Shown in pieces: positions 1 to 7,580 of a stretch of 55,657 nt of DNA (position 1 is its first letter; the number at the start of each line of letters is the position of its first letter). The position numbers and the translations under genes are program-made. The DNA comes from an uncultured Fidelibacterota bacterium (GTDB lineage Bacteria > Fidelibacterota > Marinisomatia > Marinisomatales > UBA1611). The notes beneath the pieces were generated by a model. That model worked only from the letters and a program-made list of their open reading frames with translations. It was not told the origin of the DNA and made no database searches. The stretch spans positions 1 to 55,657 of the forward strand of contig CACKSF010000004.1 of NCBI GenBank assembly GCA_902602795.1. Reading direction: 5' to 3'.

Positions 1-1
1 T

Positions 2-460
2 GGTGGCATCGCTTTTTTATTTTCAGATTATATTAGGAAAAAGATTTTAAAAATTAAAATTATTGATGGAAAAAAGAATAGGATATACAAGGACACCGAA
101 AGAACGGGTCTTTGGACCTGTTGGTATAGTAATGAAAATATCGAACGACAAGATTATCCTAATAATGGAATCAAAAGTGGAATCTAGACTTATTTTTATG
201 ATAAAGGTGGTAAAAAAGGCAAGGTTGTTATTTTAATGATTTCAAATTTGGATTATGTAGTTTTTGGTATACAATTGGAAATAAACAATATGAAGGATAT
301 TATAAAAAAGATATAAAAATTTCTATATAGATAAATTGGTATGTTAGTAAAAGGAACGTGAGTCTGGTCACTATATTAATTACAAAAAGATGGTGAATGG
401 CTACATATATTTGAAAATGGAGAAAAAATTGTAGCTAGTATTTTTTCTAAAGGACAATAA
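2..460 (+). pseudogene. Decayed YwqK/MORN-repeat-like protein
   Basis: No intact frame remains. Three consecutive pieces read as the Trp-Tyr-x-Asn-Gly repeat seen in YwqK/MORN-type proteins. Frame 2 (from base 2 to the TAG at 185-187) contains GLWTCWYSNENIE. A shifted frame contains CSFWYTIGNKQYEGYYK, and the last piece contains DGEWLHIFENGEKIVA and ends at the TAA at 458-460. Internal stops and frame changes mark it as a pseudogene, and its start lies left of the window. The family assignment rests only on repeat appearance. Confidence 0.5.
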
Positions 461-843
461 ATACAAACATAGATTTATTAGTATTCAGGATCTAAAAAAA
501 GAAGCAGGTGGATACAATCATGATGTTAAAAATTCAGGATTATGCTGAGATAAGGTTGGTGATTTAATTAAATGCTTGTGATGGGGATCTAAAAATGTGA
601 CTTTTAATTTCATTTAATAAATATCTGCATATAATTATTATAAGCTACTTTATCATAAAAACTTTGATGTTTTTAACCTTTTGTTTAACTACCTTATTTC
701 TATTGCATGTATATAAACTAATATCATTTTTAGTTCGCATTGCAATGGGTTTAATAGATCTTAAACTTTGAAATATGTTTAATTTTTTTCACATAAAAAA
801 ATTTCATAGATAAATGAAAAGTAAAATCTTTTCTGTTTTTATT
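461..843. other. Intergenic region, no gene recognised
   Basis: About 380 bases between the decayed repeat gene and the flavodoxin control region. All frames are short and broken, and I see no RNA gene. It may hold the leader of the flavodoxin gene at its right end. Confidence 0.4.
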
Positions 844-862
844 GCGAATGAGTCTCATTTGC
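844..862. promoter_or_regulatory. Fur-box-like palindrome upstream of flavodoxin
   Basis: The 19 bases GCGAATGAGTCTCATTTGC form a palindrome centred on T853, with a single mismatched pair. The AATGAG-T-CTCATT core resembles Fur operators. It lies 41 bases before the flavodoxin ATG and between a possible -35 (TTGCGA, 843-848) and -10 (TAAATT, 865-870), where a repressor would block RNA polymerase. Flavodoxin commonly replaces ferredoxin under iron starvation, so control by Fur is a reasonable inference but is not shown here. Confidence 0.5.
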
Positions 863-903
863 TTTAAATTCATATATTAAATATTACTAAGATAAGGAAG
901 AAC

Positions 904-1419
904 ATGGAAAAAATTGGACTATTCTGGGGGAGTAATACTGGTAATCAAGAAGAGGCTGCTGGGTTTCTAAAGGAATATATGGAATCAGAAGGAGCTCAAA
1001 TTGATGAGTATAATATCGCAGATACAGACCCAAAAAAAATGCTTGAATATAAAAAACTAATCATAGGATGCCCTACCTGGCATATTGGAGAGTTACAAGA
1101 TGATTGGGATTTTATATATGAAAAATATAAGGGACTTGATTTTAATGGAATCACTGCCGCTTTTTTTGGTTGTGGAGACCAGGTTGGTTATGCAGATAAT
1201 TTTCTAGATGCTCTAGGTCTTTTAGGAAAACCATTTATGGAAAATGGAGGAAAGTTAATTGGAAGATGGCCAACTGAAGGTTATGAATTTGATAATTCCC
1301 TAGGCTTGGATGGAGATGAATTTCTAGGTCTAGGCTTAGATAATGATAATGAGGAAGAGCTTTCTGAAGAAAGAATGATAATTTGGGCAGAATTAATCAA
1401 AGATGAATTTGAGTTATAA
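904..1419 (+). CDS. fldA: Flavodoxin, long-chain type
   Basis: Small FMN electron carrier of the cytoplasm that can stand in for ferredoxin. The phosphate-binding loop GSNTGNQ is at residues 9-15. The FMN-stacking positions are W59 in PTWHIG and Y96 in GDQVGYADNF. Residues about 130-152 form the extra acidic loop (LGLDGDEF) that marks the long-chain class, and 171 aa is typical for it. An AAGGAAG ribosome site lies just before the ATG. The gene stands alone behind the Fur-box-like palindrome at 844-862, which suggests iron-responsive expression. Confidence 0.95.
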   Translation: MEKIGLFWGSNTGNQEEAAGFLKEYMESEGAQIDEYNIADTDPKKMLEYKKLIIGCPTWHIGELQDDWDFIYEKYKGLDFNGITAAFFGCGDQVGYADNFLDALGLLGKPFMENGGKLIGRWPTEGYEFDNSLGLDGDEFLGLGLDNDNEEELSEERMIIWAELIKDEFEL

Positions 1420-1438
1420 GATACTTATTTTAAATATT

Positions 1439-1527
1439 GGTTAACCTTTCTTGGTACTCCCTAATTAATTTGATTCAGTACTTTTCAGGTATAGTTGAAG
1501 TAAGATAATTAGTTAGAAAGGTTAGCC
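1439..1527. terminator. Intergenic inverted repeat downstream of flavodoxin
   Basis: Arms at 1439-1451 (GGTTAACCTTTCT) and 1515-1527 (AGAAAGGTTAGCC) pair over 13 positions with one mismatch around a 63-base loop. A further CTAATTA/TAATTAG pair sits inside. It lies just past the flavodoxin stop in a convergent gap. It could help end transcription, but the loop is long for a simple terminator and there is no clean U-run. Confidence 0.4.
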
Positions 1528-1544
1528 ATTTTTAAAAAAATTGA

Positions 1545-1608
1545 GCAAGGCGAAATTATATTATCTGTATATCCAATACCAAGATAAGGCCAAAAAGTTT
1601 CGCCTTGC
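1545..1608. terminator. Second intergenic inverted repeat, near the end of rnhA
   Basis: GCAAGGCGAAA at 1545-1555 pairs perfectly with TTTCGCCTTGC at 1598-1608 across a 42-base loop. It sits about 20 bases beyond the stop of the minus-strand RNase HI gene. Together with the repeat at 1439-1527 it fills the convergent gap. It may act as a bidirectional terminator or be a small palindromic intergenic repeat. Confidence 0.4.
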
Positions 1609-1627
1609 AATACTTCTGTAGTACCTC

Positions 1628-2083
1628 TTAGCCATTCTTCTTTAGATAATGATCGATCCCTTTATTTGCTAGTTTATCTGCTTTTTCATTTCCTGGGTTT
1701 CCAGAGTGCCCTCTAACCCATTCCCAATCAACTGAATGGTTTTTTACTAAGTCATCTAGTTCTTTCCACAAATCTTTATTCTTAACAGGTTTTTTAGCAG
1801 CCGTTTTCCATCCATTTTTTTTCCAATTAAAAATCCATTGACTTATTCCATTTTTCACATATTGTGAATCTGTAATTATAGTAACATTTGTTTTTGAATT
1901 AAAACTTTTGAGCCCTTGGATAACTGCTTTTAATTCCATCTTATTATTAGTTGTTTTTAAATCAAATCCATATAAATCAACTTGATCATTTTCTTTTTGT
2001 ATAAAAACACCCCACCCACCTATTCCAGGATTTCCTTTACACGCACCATCCGTATACATCCTTATTTTACTGTTTTTTTGCAT
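1628..2083 (-). CDS. rnhA: Ribonuclease HI
   Basis: Cuts the RNA strand of RNA-DNA hybrids in the cytoplasm (replication primers, R-loops). All four metal-binding catalytic residues are visible: D12 in MYTDGACKGNPG, E50 in NNKME, D72 in ITDSQ and D136 in GNEKADKLA, with the flap His H126 in RGHSGNPG. The ATG at 2083 gives 151 aa, the usual size. A longer frame to 2179 would add an unrelated hydrophobic stretch and overlap the divergent AMP nucleosidase start, so I reject it. No strong ribosome site is seen. Confidence 0.95.
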   Translation of the reverse strand: MQKNSKIRMYTDGACKGNPGIGGWGVFIQKENDQVDLYGFDLKTTNNKMELKAVIQGLKSFNSKTNVTIITDSQYVKNGISQWIFNWKKNGWKTAAKKPVKNKDLWKELDDLVKNHSVDWEWVRGHSGNPGNEKADKLANKGIDHYLKKNG

Positions 2084-2154
2084 GAAATAATCTAGGCAAC
2101 TAGAAATATATAAAAAAATAACTATTAAAATTTTGTAAGTGTTAAAATAATGTA

Positions 2155-2928
2155 ATGAATAAAAAAGATAAACTAGCACTTGATTGGATAAAACGATATA
2201 CCGGGACAGATCCTAAAAAATTTGGTGATTGGATTCTTCTAACAAACTTTCAAAATTATGTTGACAAATTTTCAAAAAAATACGATTCTAAGATTAATGG
2301 TTTAGGTGGACCAATGACTTCCTCCATAAACAGTGATGGATTGAGCATTGTCAATTTTGGAATGGGAAGTTCCAACGCTGCTACCATTATGGATTTACTT
2401 TCATGCATAAAACCAAAGGGTGTTCTTTTTCTAGGTAAATGTGGTGGCCTGAAAAAAACTACTGAAATAGGTCATTTTATTCTCCCTACCGCTGCAATTA
2501 GAGGCGAGGGAACAAGTGACGATTACTTCCCAAAGGAAGTACCTGCAATGCCATCTTTTAAACTACACAAATACGTATCAGAATTATTAGTTGACCAAAG
2601 AATAGAATACCGGACAGGTGTTATATATTCGACCAATCGGAGAGTTTGGGAACATGACGAAAAATTTAAAGGATACCTGCGGAAATTACGTGTTATGGGA
2701 ATTGACATGGAAACGGCTACTATTTTCATAACTGGTTTCGCAAATGAGATTAATAGAGGAGCTCTTCTTTTGGTGAGTGATACCCCTATGGTTCCTGAGG
2801 GTATTAAAACTGAAGAAATGGATAGGGATGTTACTAGAAAATATGTTGATTTACATTTAGATATGGGAATTGAAGCTATGGAAAAAATAGGAGTTGAAGG
2901 AGAAAAAATTAAACACTTTAAATTCTAA
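2155..2928 (+). CDS. amn: AMP nucleosidase, short form
   Basis: Predicted to split AMP into adenine and ribose 5-phosphate, a nucleotide salvage and balance reaction in the cytoplasm. The 257-residue protein has the nucleoside-phosphorylase fold: a phosphate/ribose loop region (NFGMGSSNAATIMDLL), GKCGG, and the GIDMETATIF motif whose Glu contacts the ribose. It lacks the long N-terminal domain of the enterobacterial enzyme and matches the short form of Bacteroidota-like bacteria. It is transcribed divergently from rnhA with a gap of only about 70 bases. Confidence 0.88.
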   Translation: MNKKDKLALDWIKRYTGTDPKKFGDWILLTNFQNYVDKFSKKYDSKINGLGGPMTSSINSDGLSIVNFGMGSSNAATIMDLLSCIKPKGVLFLGKCGGLKKTTEIGHFILPTAAIRGEGTSDDYFPKEVPAMPSFKLHKYVSELLVDQRIEYRTGVIYSTNRRVWEHDEKFKGYLRKLRVMGIDMETATIFITGFANEINRGALLLVSDTPMVPEGIKTEEMDRDVTRKYVDLHLDMGIEAMEKIGVEGEKIKHFKF

Positions 2929-2953
2929 AAGTTTCCTATCAAGTAAGAAGTTC

Positions 2954-3199
2954 TTAATGTTTAGAGAGTTGTCTATGCTTATCAAAAATCTTAGAGTTGA
3001 GATTATTTTTTGTCCATAATAATAAAGTATAGACTCTTAGACTTCCACTTAAAAAAACAAGAAAAATAACAAATAATGTTAAATCCTCAATAAAAATTCC
3101 AATTCTGTATTGATAAAGAATAGACAATGCAATACCAAGGGCTATGCCAAACATCATTGTTATAAAGTGAGATAGCTGTGCGAGTAACTTTAATGACAT
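2954..3199 (-). CDS. Small membrane protein, two predicted helices
   Basis: 81 residues with hydrophobic segments at roughly 13-32 and 38-62 and a basic, polar C-terminus (SKIFDKHRQLSKH). No family is recognised. It converges on the AMP nucleosidase gene, leaving 25 bases between stops, and faces an intergenic area of gene decay on its other side. Composition and length make it a plausible real gene, but nothing independent confirms it. Confidence 0.5.
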   Translation of the reverse strand: MSLKLLAQLSHFITMMFGIALGIALSILYQYRIGIFIEDLTLFVIFLVFLSGSLRVYTLLLWTKNNLNSKIFDKHRQLSKH

Positions 3200-3289
3200 T
3201 ATTTTCCTTTACCTAAATTAATCTAAAATTAAAATTTATTACAAAAAAATTTACTAAATATTATTCACAGACTATTTATTGAATAATAA

Positions 3290-3830
3290 TAGTAGTTTTT
3301 ATTGTTTTTGAGAATCTATAACTATACTAACAAAGTGTAATACCAGAAGCGACTCTCTGCCCATTCTGGTTTTTTGAACCCCACTTCGAGGACGTGGACC
3401 TTGCATTTTCAAATTTATTTGACGATGTTTTGGTTTTTTTATCTCACACCATAAATAGTTAATTATACTTTATCATCTTTATGAAAAGTGCATTGAATAA
3501 TAATGGAAGAATTAAACGGATTAGAATTAATGAAGATGTTTGCCATCTCGTTTATCTAACTATAGAATTTTATTTAGTCAGTGATATGAAGCGGAATGGG
3601 TTCACTAGGTACAATAAAAGAGTCAATTAATAAAACTCTATCTAATAAACTGCCAACTGCATTAAAAACTAGTCCATTGTTACTATCTCTTTACATTAAG
3701 TTTTCATAAAAGTCTAATTCTAATACGCTTGAACCGTTTAAGCAAACCCGGTATTCAACACAATTATTAACAAAAATTGGTTGTGTTTTGGTTAAGCAAT
3801 CAATCTCTATTCGAATACAACTAAAATTAA
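3290..3830 (-). pseudogene. Decayed secreted protein with FlgD-like (type IX) sorting tail
   Basis: Read leftwards, one frame from about 3830 gives VEYRVCLNGSSVLELDFYEN and, after a shift, GLVFNAVGSLLDRVLLIDSF up to a stop at 3574-3576. The next frame gives INSNPFNSSIIIQCTF then LTIYGVR, and a further frame gives KWGSKNQNGQRVASGI. That order (NPFN-S-T/I, LxIY, W-x-N-x-x-G-x-x-V-A-S-G) is the layout of the FlgD-like secretion tail found intact in four proteins of this window. Many stops and frame shifts show that it is dead. The identity of the body is unknown. Confidence 0.6.
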
Positions 3831-3867
3831 TATATAAATGAAAAAATTAAATATCATTTATAAAAGA

Positions 3868-4302
3868 CTAATAAATAATCTTAATAAACTTGAAAATATT
3901 AATAAATGATAGGATTTGTTTTATTTTTGATTCCTTTACAATTAAATTTGATTTTTCGATTGTTCTATACTTGTTATTGAAAATATTGTTTTTGATAACG
4001 TTTGAGCCTGATTCTAATACTAAATTTTTAATTGATCCTATTTCTTGTTCTAAAATCTTTCCGCCATTCAATTCAGTTTTAAAGAATACCAAACTGTCAG
4101 ATGCACCTATAAATTTACCTTGAAAAACATTATTATTTAATAGCTCCATTTTATCAAAACCAAAAAGGTAATAGGATCCGCTTTTTTTATCGTATTTTAA
4201 ATTTACTAACTCACCAGTTTCTGAATCTACTACTTGGCCAAAAGAACTAACAATTAGAAAAAAAAACATGTAATAGTGTTTTGAAATTTTAATATCAAAC
4301 AT
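3868..4302 (-). CDS. Hypothetical secreted protein
   Basis: 144 residues with an N-terminal hydrophobic signal (MFFFLIVSSFG from residue 12), after which cleavage near Gln is likely. The mature part is rich in Gly, Asn, Lys and beta-prone residues. It contains GELVNLKYDKKSGSYYLFGFDK and a C-terminal segment ending in hydrophobic IFKFIKIIY. No family is recognised. The start could be residue 1 or 12. It borders the decayed secreted gene at 3290-3830, and the two could be remnants of one larger locus. Confidence 0.45.
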   Translation of the reverse strand: MFDIKISKHYYMFFFLIVSSFGQVVDSETGELVNLKYDKKSGSYYLFGFDKMELLNNNVFQGKFIGASDSLVFFKTELNGGKILEQEIGSIKNLVLESGSNVIKNNIFNNKYRTIEKSNLIVKESKIKQILSFINIFKFIKIIY

Positions 4303-4398
4303 AAAGAAAAATTATTTTTTATTAGCAAATCTAGCAAGGATAAACCAAACAAAAAAAACTAACTAAGATAGAATATCTTTTTTTAAGTTTTATCCTAT

Positions 4399-4632
4399 AT
4401 GAGTGAATTAATTAGTTTTATTGAGTGCAGATTTATCATAATAATGAATGCCCTTCCTATCTACCAAACATTGTTTATTACATATCTAATAATTCCAATA
4501 ATTATTGTCACCCGATATCGTTATAGTAACCCTCAAATAAAATCAATATTATTATCATTTGCTCTATTATCTATATGGATAATCCAAGTAGTTATATGGA
4601 AAATATTTCACGATATATACTATAAAGTTTGA
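4399..4632 (+). CDS. Small hydrophobic membrane protein
   Basis: 77 residues (about 62 if it starts at the internal Met16), with two hydrophobic stretches (TLFITYLIIPIIIV and ILLSFALLSIWIIQVVIW) separated by a basic loop RYRYSNPQIK. No family is recognised. Its TGA stop overlaps the ATG of the next small frame by one base, suggesting translational coupling if both are real. It sits in a gene-poor region with no strong ribosome site. Confidence 0.35.
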   Translation: MSELISFIECRFIIIMNALPIYQTLFITYLIIPIIIVTRYRYSNPQIKSILLSFALLSIWIIQVVIWKIFHDIYYKV

Positions 4633-4805
4633 TGAAATATGGAATATTTTTAATCTCTATATGCTCTAAACCAAAACATTTTTCTATTGAACTACCCAGC
4701 CTTTCAGGTTCCAAAGTGAATTCAGGGATATATAATTTTCCCGATTTTAAAAGAGTTGTTGTGTTATCAATAGAAGAGGTGATTTTATTTTTTGTTCTTA
4801 CTTAA
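4632..4805 (+). CDS. Possible small ORF, 57 codons, perhaps a redoxin fragment
   Basis: A 57-residue frame starts at the ATG overlapping the upstream stop (ATG 4632-4634) and ends at the TAA at 4803-4805. FSIELPSLSGSKV followed by DFKRVVVL resembles the start of a thioredoxin/TlpA-like redoxin domain, but the catalytic CxxC region is absent. It may be a truncated remnant and not a working gene. I see nothing convincing between 4806 and greA. Confidence 0.25.
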   Translation: MKYGIFLISICSKPKHFSIELPSLSGSKVNSGIYNFPDFKRVVVLSIEEVILFFVLT

Positions 4806-5094
4806 GTTCTATCAAATATAATATTCTGTGATTTATCTCTAGACTTCTCCATTATATTAATAATTATAATAATATAAGGAATAGATTATCTAATGTAATT
4901 AACAAGAGATAAAATCATCAAGAGATAAATTGATTTTTTAAGTTTAAGGCTTATCCCTTTTTCACTTTCAAATAAAAAAATTATATACTAAAACCTCAAT
5001 AAAAAAGAAATATGAAATAGATTTTGGCAACGTTTGAAATACAGTGTTACAAAATATATGTTTAGAGGATAAAAAAAACCTTTATTAAAATTAA

Positions 5095-5574
5095 TTAATC
5101 TGGAGAAATCGCATCAATTGCCTTTATAATAAATTTAGTATCTTCCCCTCTAATATTTAGTGTAAAATCCTCTCCGACCTTTTTACCTAATATAGCCTGA
5201 CCAAATGGTGAATGATATGTAACTACCATAGGGAATGTATCTAATTCAAATTCAATAGGGCCAAGCAAATAATATTCTTTTGTTTCTTCTTTTAATTCAT
5301 CAAATATAGAAACTTTATTGCCAAATCCAACCTCATCAGTTTCTATTTCAGCATACTCAACAATTTGAAAAGGTGAATGTGTTTGCAACGTTTGAGTCTT
5401 TCGAACAATGAAACTTTGTTCTTCTCTTGCGGCATGATATTCTCCATTCTCTTTAAGATCGCCATGACTAGCTGCTTCTCGAATTTTTATTGAAGTATCT
5501 TTTTTTTGTTTTTCAAGTTCCTTCATTTTTTGCTCAAGTGCTCGGTGTGTATCACGCAAAATCATAGTAGCCAT
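5095..5574 (-). CDS. greA: Transcription elongation factor GreA
   Basis: Rescues backtracked RNA polymerase by stimulating cleavage of the transcript 3' end. The N-terminal coiled coil (residues about 8-75) carries the acidic tip in SHGDLKENGEYHAAREEQ, with D39, E42 and E45 at the functional tip. The C-terminal FKBP-like domain follows (HSPFGQAILGKKVGEDF). At 159 aa it has the usual length. AGGAA lies 8 bases before the chosen ATG. It stands alone between poorly conserved small genes. Confidence 0.93.
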   Translation of the reverse strand: MATMILRDTHRALEQKMKELEKQKKDTSIKIREAASHGDLKENGEYHAAREEQSFIVRKTQTLQTHSPFQIVEYAEIETDEVGFGNKVSIFDELKEETKEYYLLGPIEFELDTFPMVVTYHSPFGQAILGKKVGEDFTLNIRGEDTKFIIKAIDAISPD

Positions 5575-5730
5575 AATAAAATTCCTAATATTTTTAAATT
5601 AAATAGTTAAAAGGTTTAGATTGCCAATATCTGCAATTCGAATTAAAAATTAATACAAAGGAAAAGCTCAATCAAGTTCTTGTTTACTTAGTCCTAAAAA
5701 AATTGAAAAATATAATCTTGCTTTATAACA

Positions 5731-6060
5731 TTAATGAGTACCAGGATTTTTGAAAATATTCACAATAGTAACTCCTAGTACTATCAAAAGAAGTCCTGCT
5801 AAAGATTGCCATTGTATTGATTGACTATAAAATACAAACCCAAATAATGTAATAAGAAGTATCCCCATTCCAGCCCAGGTTGAATAGGCAATAGCTATTG
5901 GAATTCCTTTGATTGCGTATGTCAATAAGTAAAAAGATGTTGAATAAAAGATTAAGATTCCTATGCTAAGAAAAGGCTTTGTAAAATTTTTTGATAAAGG
6001 CAAAAGCAATGTTGCAGTAACCTCAAATATTATTGCACCAAAAAGATATAAATATGCCAT
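5731..6060 (-). CDS. Small multidrug resistance (SMR) family transporter
   Basis: Four-helix inner-membrane proton antiporter of the EmrE/SugE family, which acts as a dimer. At 109 aa it has the classic size. The essential membrane-embedded glutamate is E13 in FGAIIFEVTAT, and the helix-2/3 signature appears as IAIAYSTWAGMGIL (EmrE-like AYAIWSGLG). The substrate is not readable from sequence and could be quaternary cations, guanidinium-like compounds or polyamines. It is a single gene, read the same way as greA, with about 155 bases between them. Confidence 0.88.
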   Translation of the reverse strand: MAYLYLFGAIIFEVTATLLLPLSKNFTKPFLSIGILIFYSTSFYLLTYAIKGIPIAIAYSTWAGMGILLITLFGFVFYSQSIQWQSLAGLLLIVLGVTIVNIFKNPGTH

Positions 6061-6151
6061 TTTTTTCTATCCTAATTTATTTAAGATAGACTCCTCCTAT
6101 TTTTAATAATATGTTTTTCAAAGATCATTGCACTTAATTAAAGTAGATTAA

Positions 6152-6382
6152 TTACTCTTTGTCTTTCCAACTATAATAGCCATATACATTTATACATAAT
6201 AAAAATAGACTCATTGCAATAATTGGAATTGCATTAAGAATATGTCCATAAATTGTATATATTATATTTCCAATACCCCAAATGAAAAAGCAATTTATAT
6301 ATTTTTTTGCATTTAGATAATAGCCAGCTATAATAAATAAAAATCCAGTCCATCCTATTAGCTGTGTATGCTCTATGATCAT
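6152..6382 (-). CDS. Small three-helix membrane protein, PnuC-like half
   Basis: 76 residues with three hydrophobic segments. The pattern IGWTGFLFIIAGYYLNAKK ... WGIGNIIYTIYGH ... NVYGYYSWKDKE recalls the W-x-x-G-N and Y-G-Y/W-Y-x-W motifs of PnuC-type vitamin transporters, but at about one third of their length. It could be a free-standing half-transporter that oligomerises. The family link is tentative. It lies about 90 bases upstream of the SMR gene on the same strand. Confidence 0.55.
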   Translation of the reverse strand: MIIEHTQLIGWTGFLFIIAGYYLNAKKYINCFFIWGIGNIIYTIYGHILNAIPIIAMSLFLLCINVYGYYSWKDKE

Positions 6383-6625
6383 ATTAATAGGAGACTTTTT
6401 TTAATTTTTGACAATAATGAAGATAAAAGTGCATTAAAGATCATATTCATAAATATAAAACAATTGTAGATTAACTTCATATGTACAGTTTTACTATTTT
6501 AATATTAAAATAATATTTTATTATATGGTTTAAGATAATAATTAGATATAGCATTTTATAACTATTTAAGTATCGGTATTTATCAAGCTAAAAAATTAAT
6601 TCTAAAAAAGTAAAAGGAAATTATT

Positions 6626-6922
6626 ATGAAATCTTATTTACATGGCATCTTAACTGGAGGTTTAATCGTTTTTTCATTTATGGTTTTGATAGGCAATAAA
6701 AAAAAATCAAAAAAAACAGTATCTAAATCTACTCGTGCCAAATTTATTGAAATTGAAGATCGATTAGGTATGCTTGAAGGTTCAGTAAATGATAGATTTA
6801 AAATGGTTGGTGAAAATTTTATTTATTTAAAAGATAAATTTTCTATTTCAGTAAACACAGACTTTAATTACAGAAGCACTAGTCTCATTCAAAACCCATT
6901 TCCTTACAAAATGAATAAATGA
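6626..6922 (+). CDS. Membrane-anchored small protein with coiled-coil stretch
   Basis: 98 residues. One N-terminal helix (LHGILTGGLIVFSFMVLIG, residues 5-23) is followed by a lysine-rich segment and a heptad-like part (FIEIEDRLGMLEGSVNDRFKMVGENFIYL). The tail is polar. An AAAAGGAAA ribosome site 7 bases before the ATG supports translation. No function is recognised. It is an isolated gene whose right neighbour is the NUDIX pseudogene in opposite orientation. Confidence 0.6.
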   Translation: MKSYLHGILTGGLIVFSFMVLIGNKKKSKKTVSKSTRAKFIEIEDRLGMLEGSVNDRFKMVGENFIYLKDKFSISVNTDFNYRSTSLIQNPFPYKMNK

Positions 6923-6972
6923 TGTTCTATAGACAACATATTCTATTTCTATGTACAATTAAATCAAATATT

Positions 6973-7475
6973 TTACTTTTTTTTCAACTTTAATGTCTTT
7001 TTATCCATCCTTTCAATTGAAGATTCAGAATTTAAACTTAGTATCTTTTGAATAGGTATCCATGCAACATCGTACGATTCTTCAATAATCGTTATTTTAA
7101 AAGAAATGGGATTTGATTAAAGTAAAAATCTCACATCGTAATGAGTATGGGAAATGCTATCTCATTTAGAAGGAAACTTGTTAATATCAATATCGAAAAT
7201 TTCTTTATCTAAACTAATTAAAGATTGAATACTTGATTCTTCCTCTTCTTCTTTTAATGCGACTTTAAAAAGATTTTTTCAACATCTACATGTCCTCCTA
7301 ATTGAAGCCACATTCGAAGTTTTTTGTGATGAGTCATTAGTTCATATTTTTTATCTTCACTAACAATCCAAGCTGATCACGTAAAATGTCCTTTATGATA
7401 AGATTTTGAGAAACAAACTTTATTTTTTTAGAACTTTAAAACATCCAAAGGTGAAGTTTCAAGGGAATACTTCAT
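6973..7475 (-). pseudogene. NUDIX hydrolase pseudogene
   Basis: From the ATG at 7473-7475 the frame reads MKYSLETSPLDVLKF and meets a stop. It continues as SYHKGHFT, another stop (TGA), then SAWIVSEDKKYELMTHHKK and MWLQLGGHVDVEK, where a frameshift in an A-run occurs. The next frame carries the rest of the NUDIX box, VALKEEEEESSI, then FDIDI, HYDVRF and VAWIPIQKI, with two more stops before the end at 6973-6975. The order of motifs is that of a full-length enzyme, so this is a recently dead gene and not a chance match. Confidence 0.8.
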
Positions 7476-7580
7476 AATATAATTTTTATTAATTTTTTTT
7501 TAAAGATCCCTTATTAATAATCAAACTTGATTTTTTTATAAAAATAAGGACTTACAAATTACTAATCAGAATTTTTAAAA

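Noticed and set aside
2523-2729. Minus-strand frame inside the AMP nucleosidase gene
   Set aside because: Antisense shadow of conserved coding sequence.
3343-3369. CCAGAA...TTCTGG hairpin as a terminator
   Set aside because: Lies inside the decayed FlgD-like tail and probably arises by chance from coding sequence, though a T-run follows.
6973-7475. Selenocysteine reading of the TGA in the NUDIX remnant
   Set aside because: The gene also has TAA/TAG stops and a frameshift, and the TGA is not in a redox motif.
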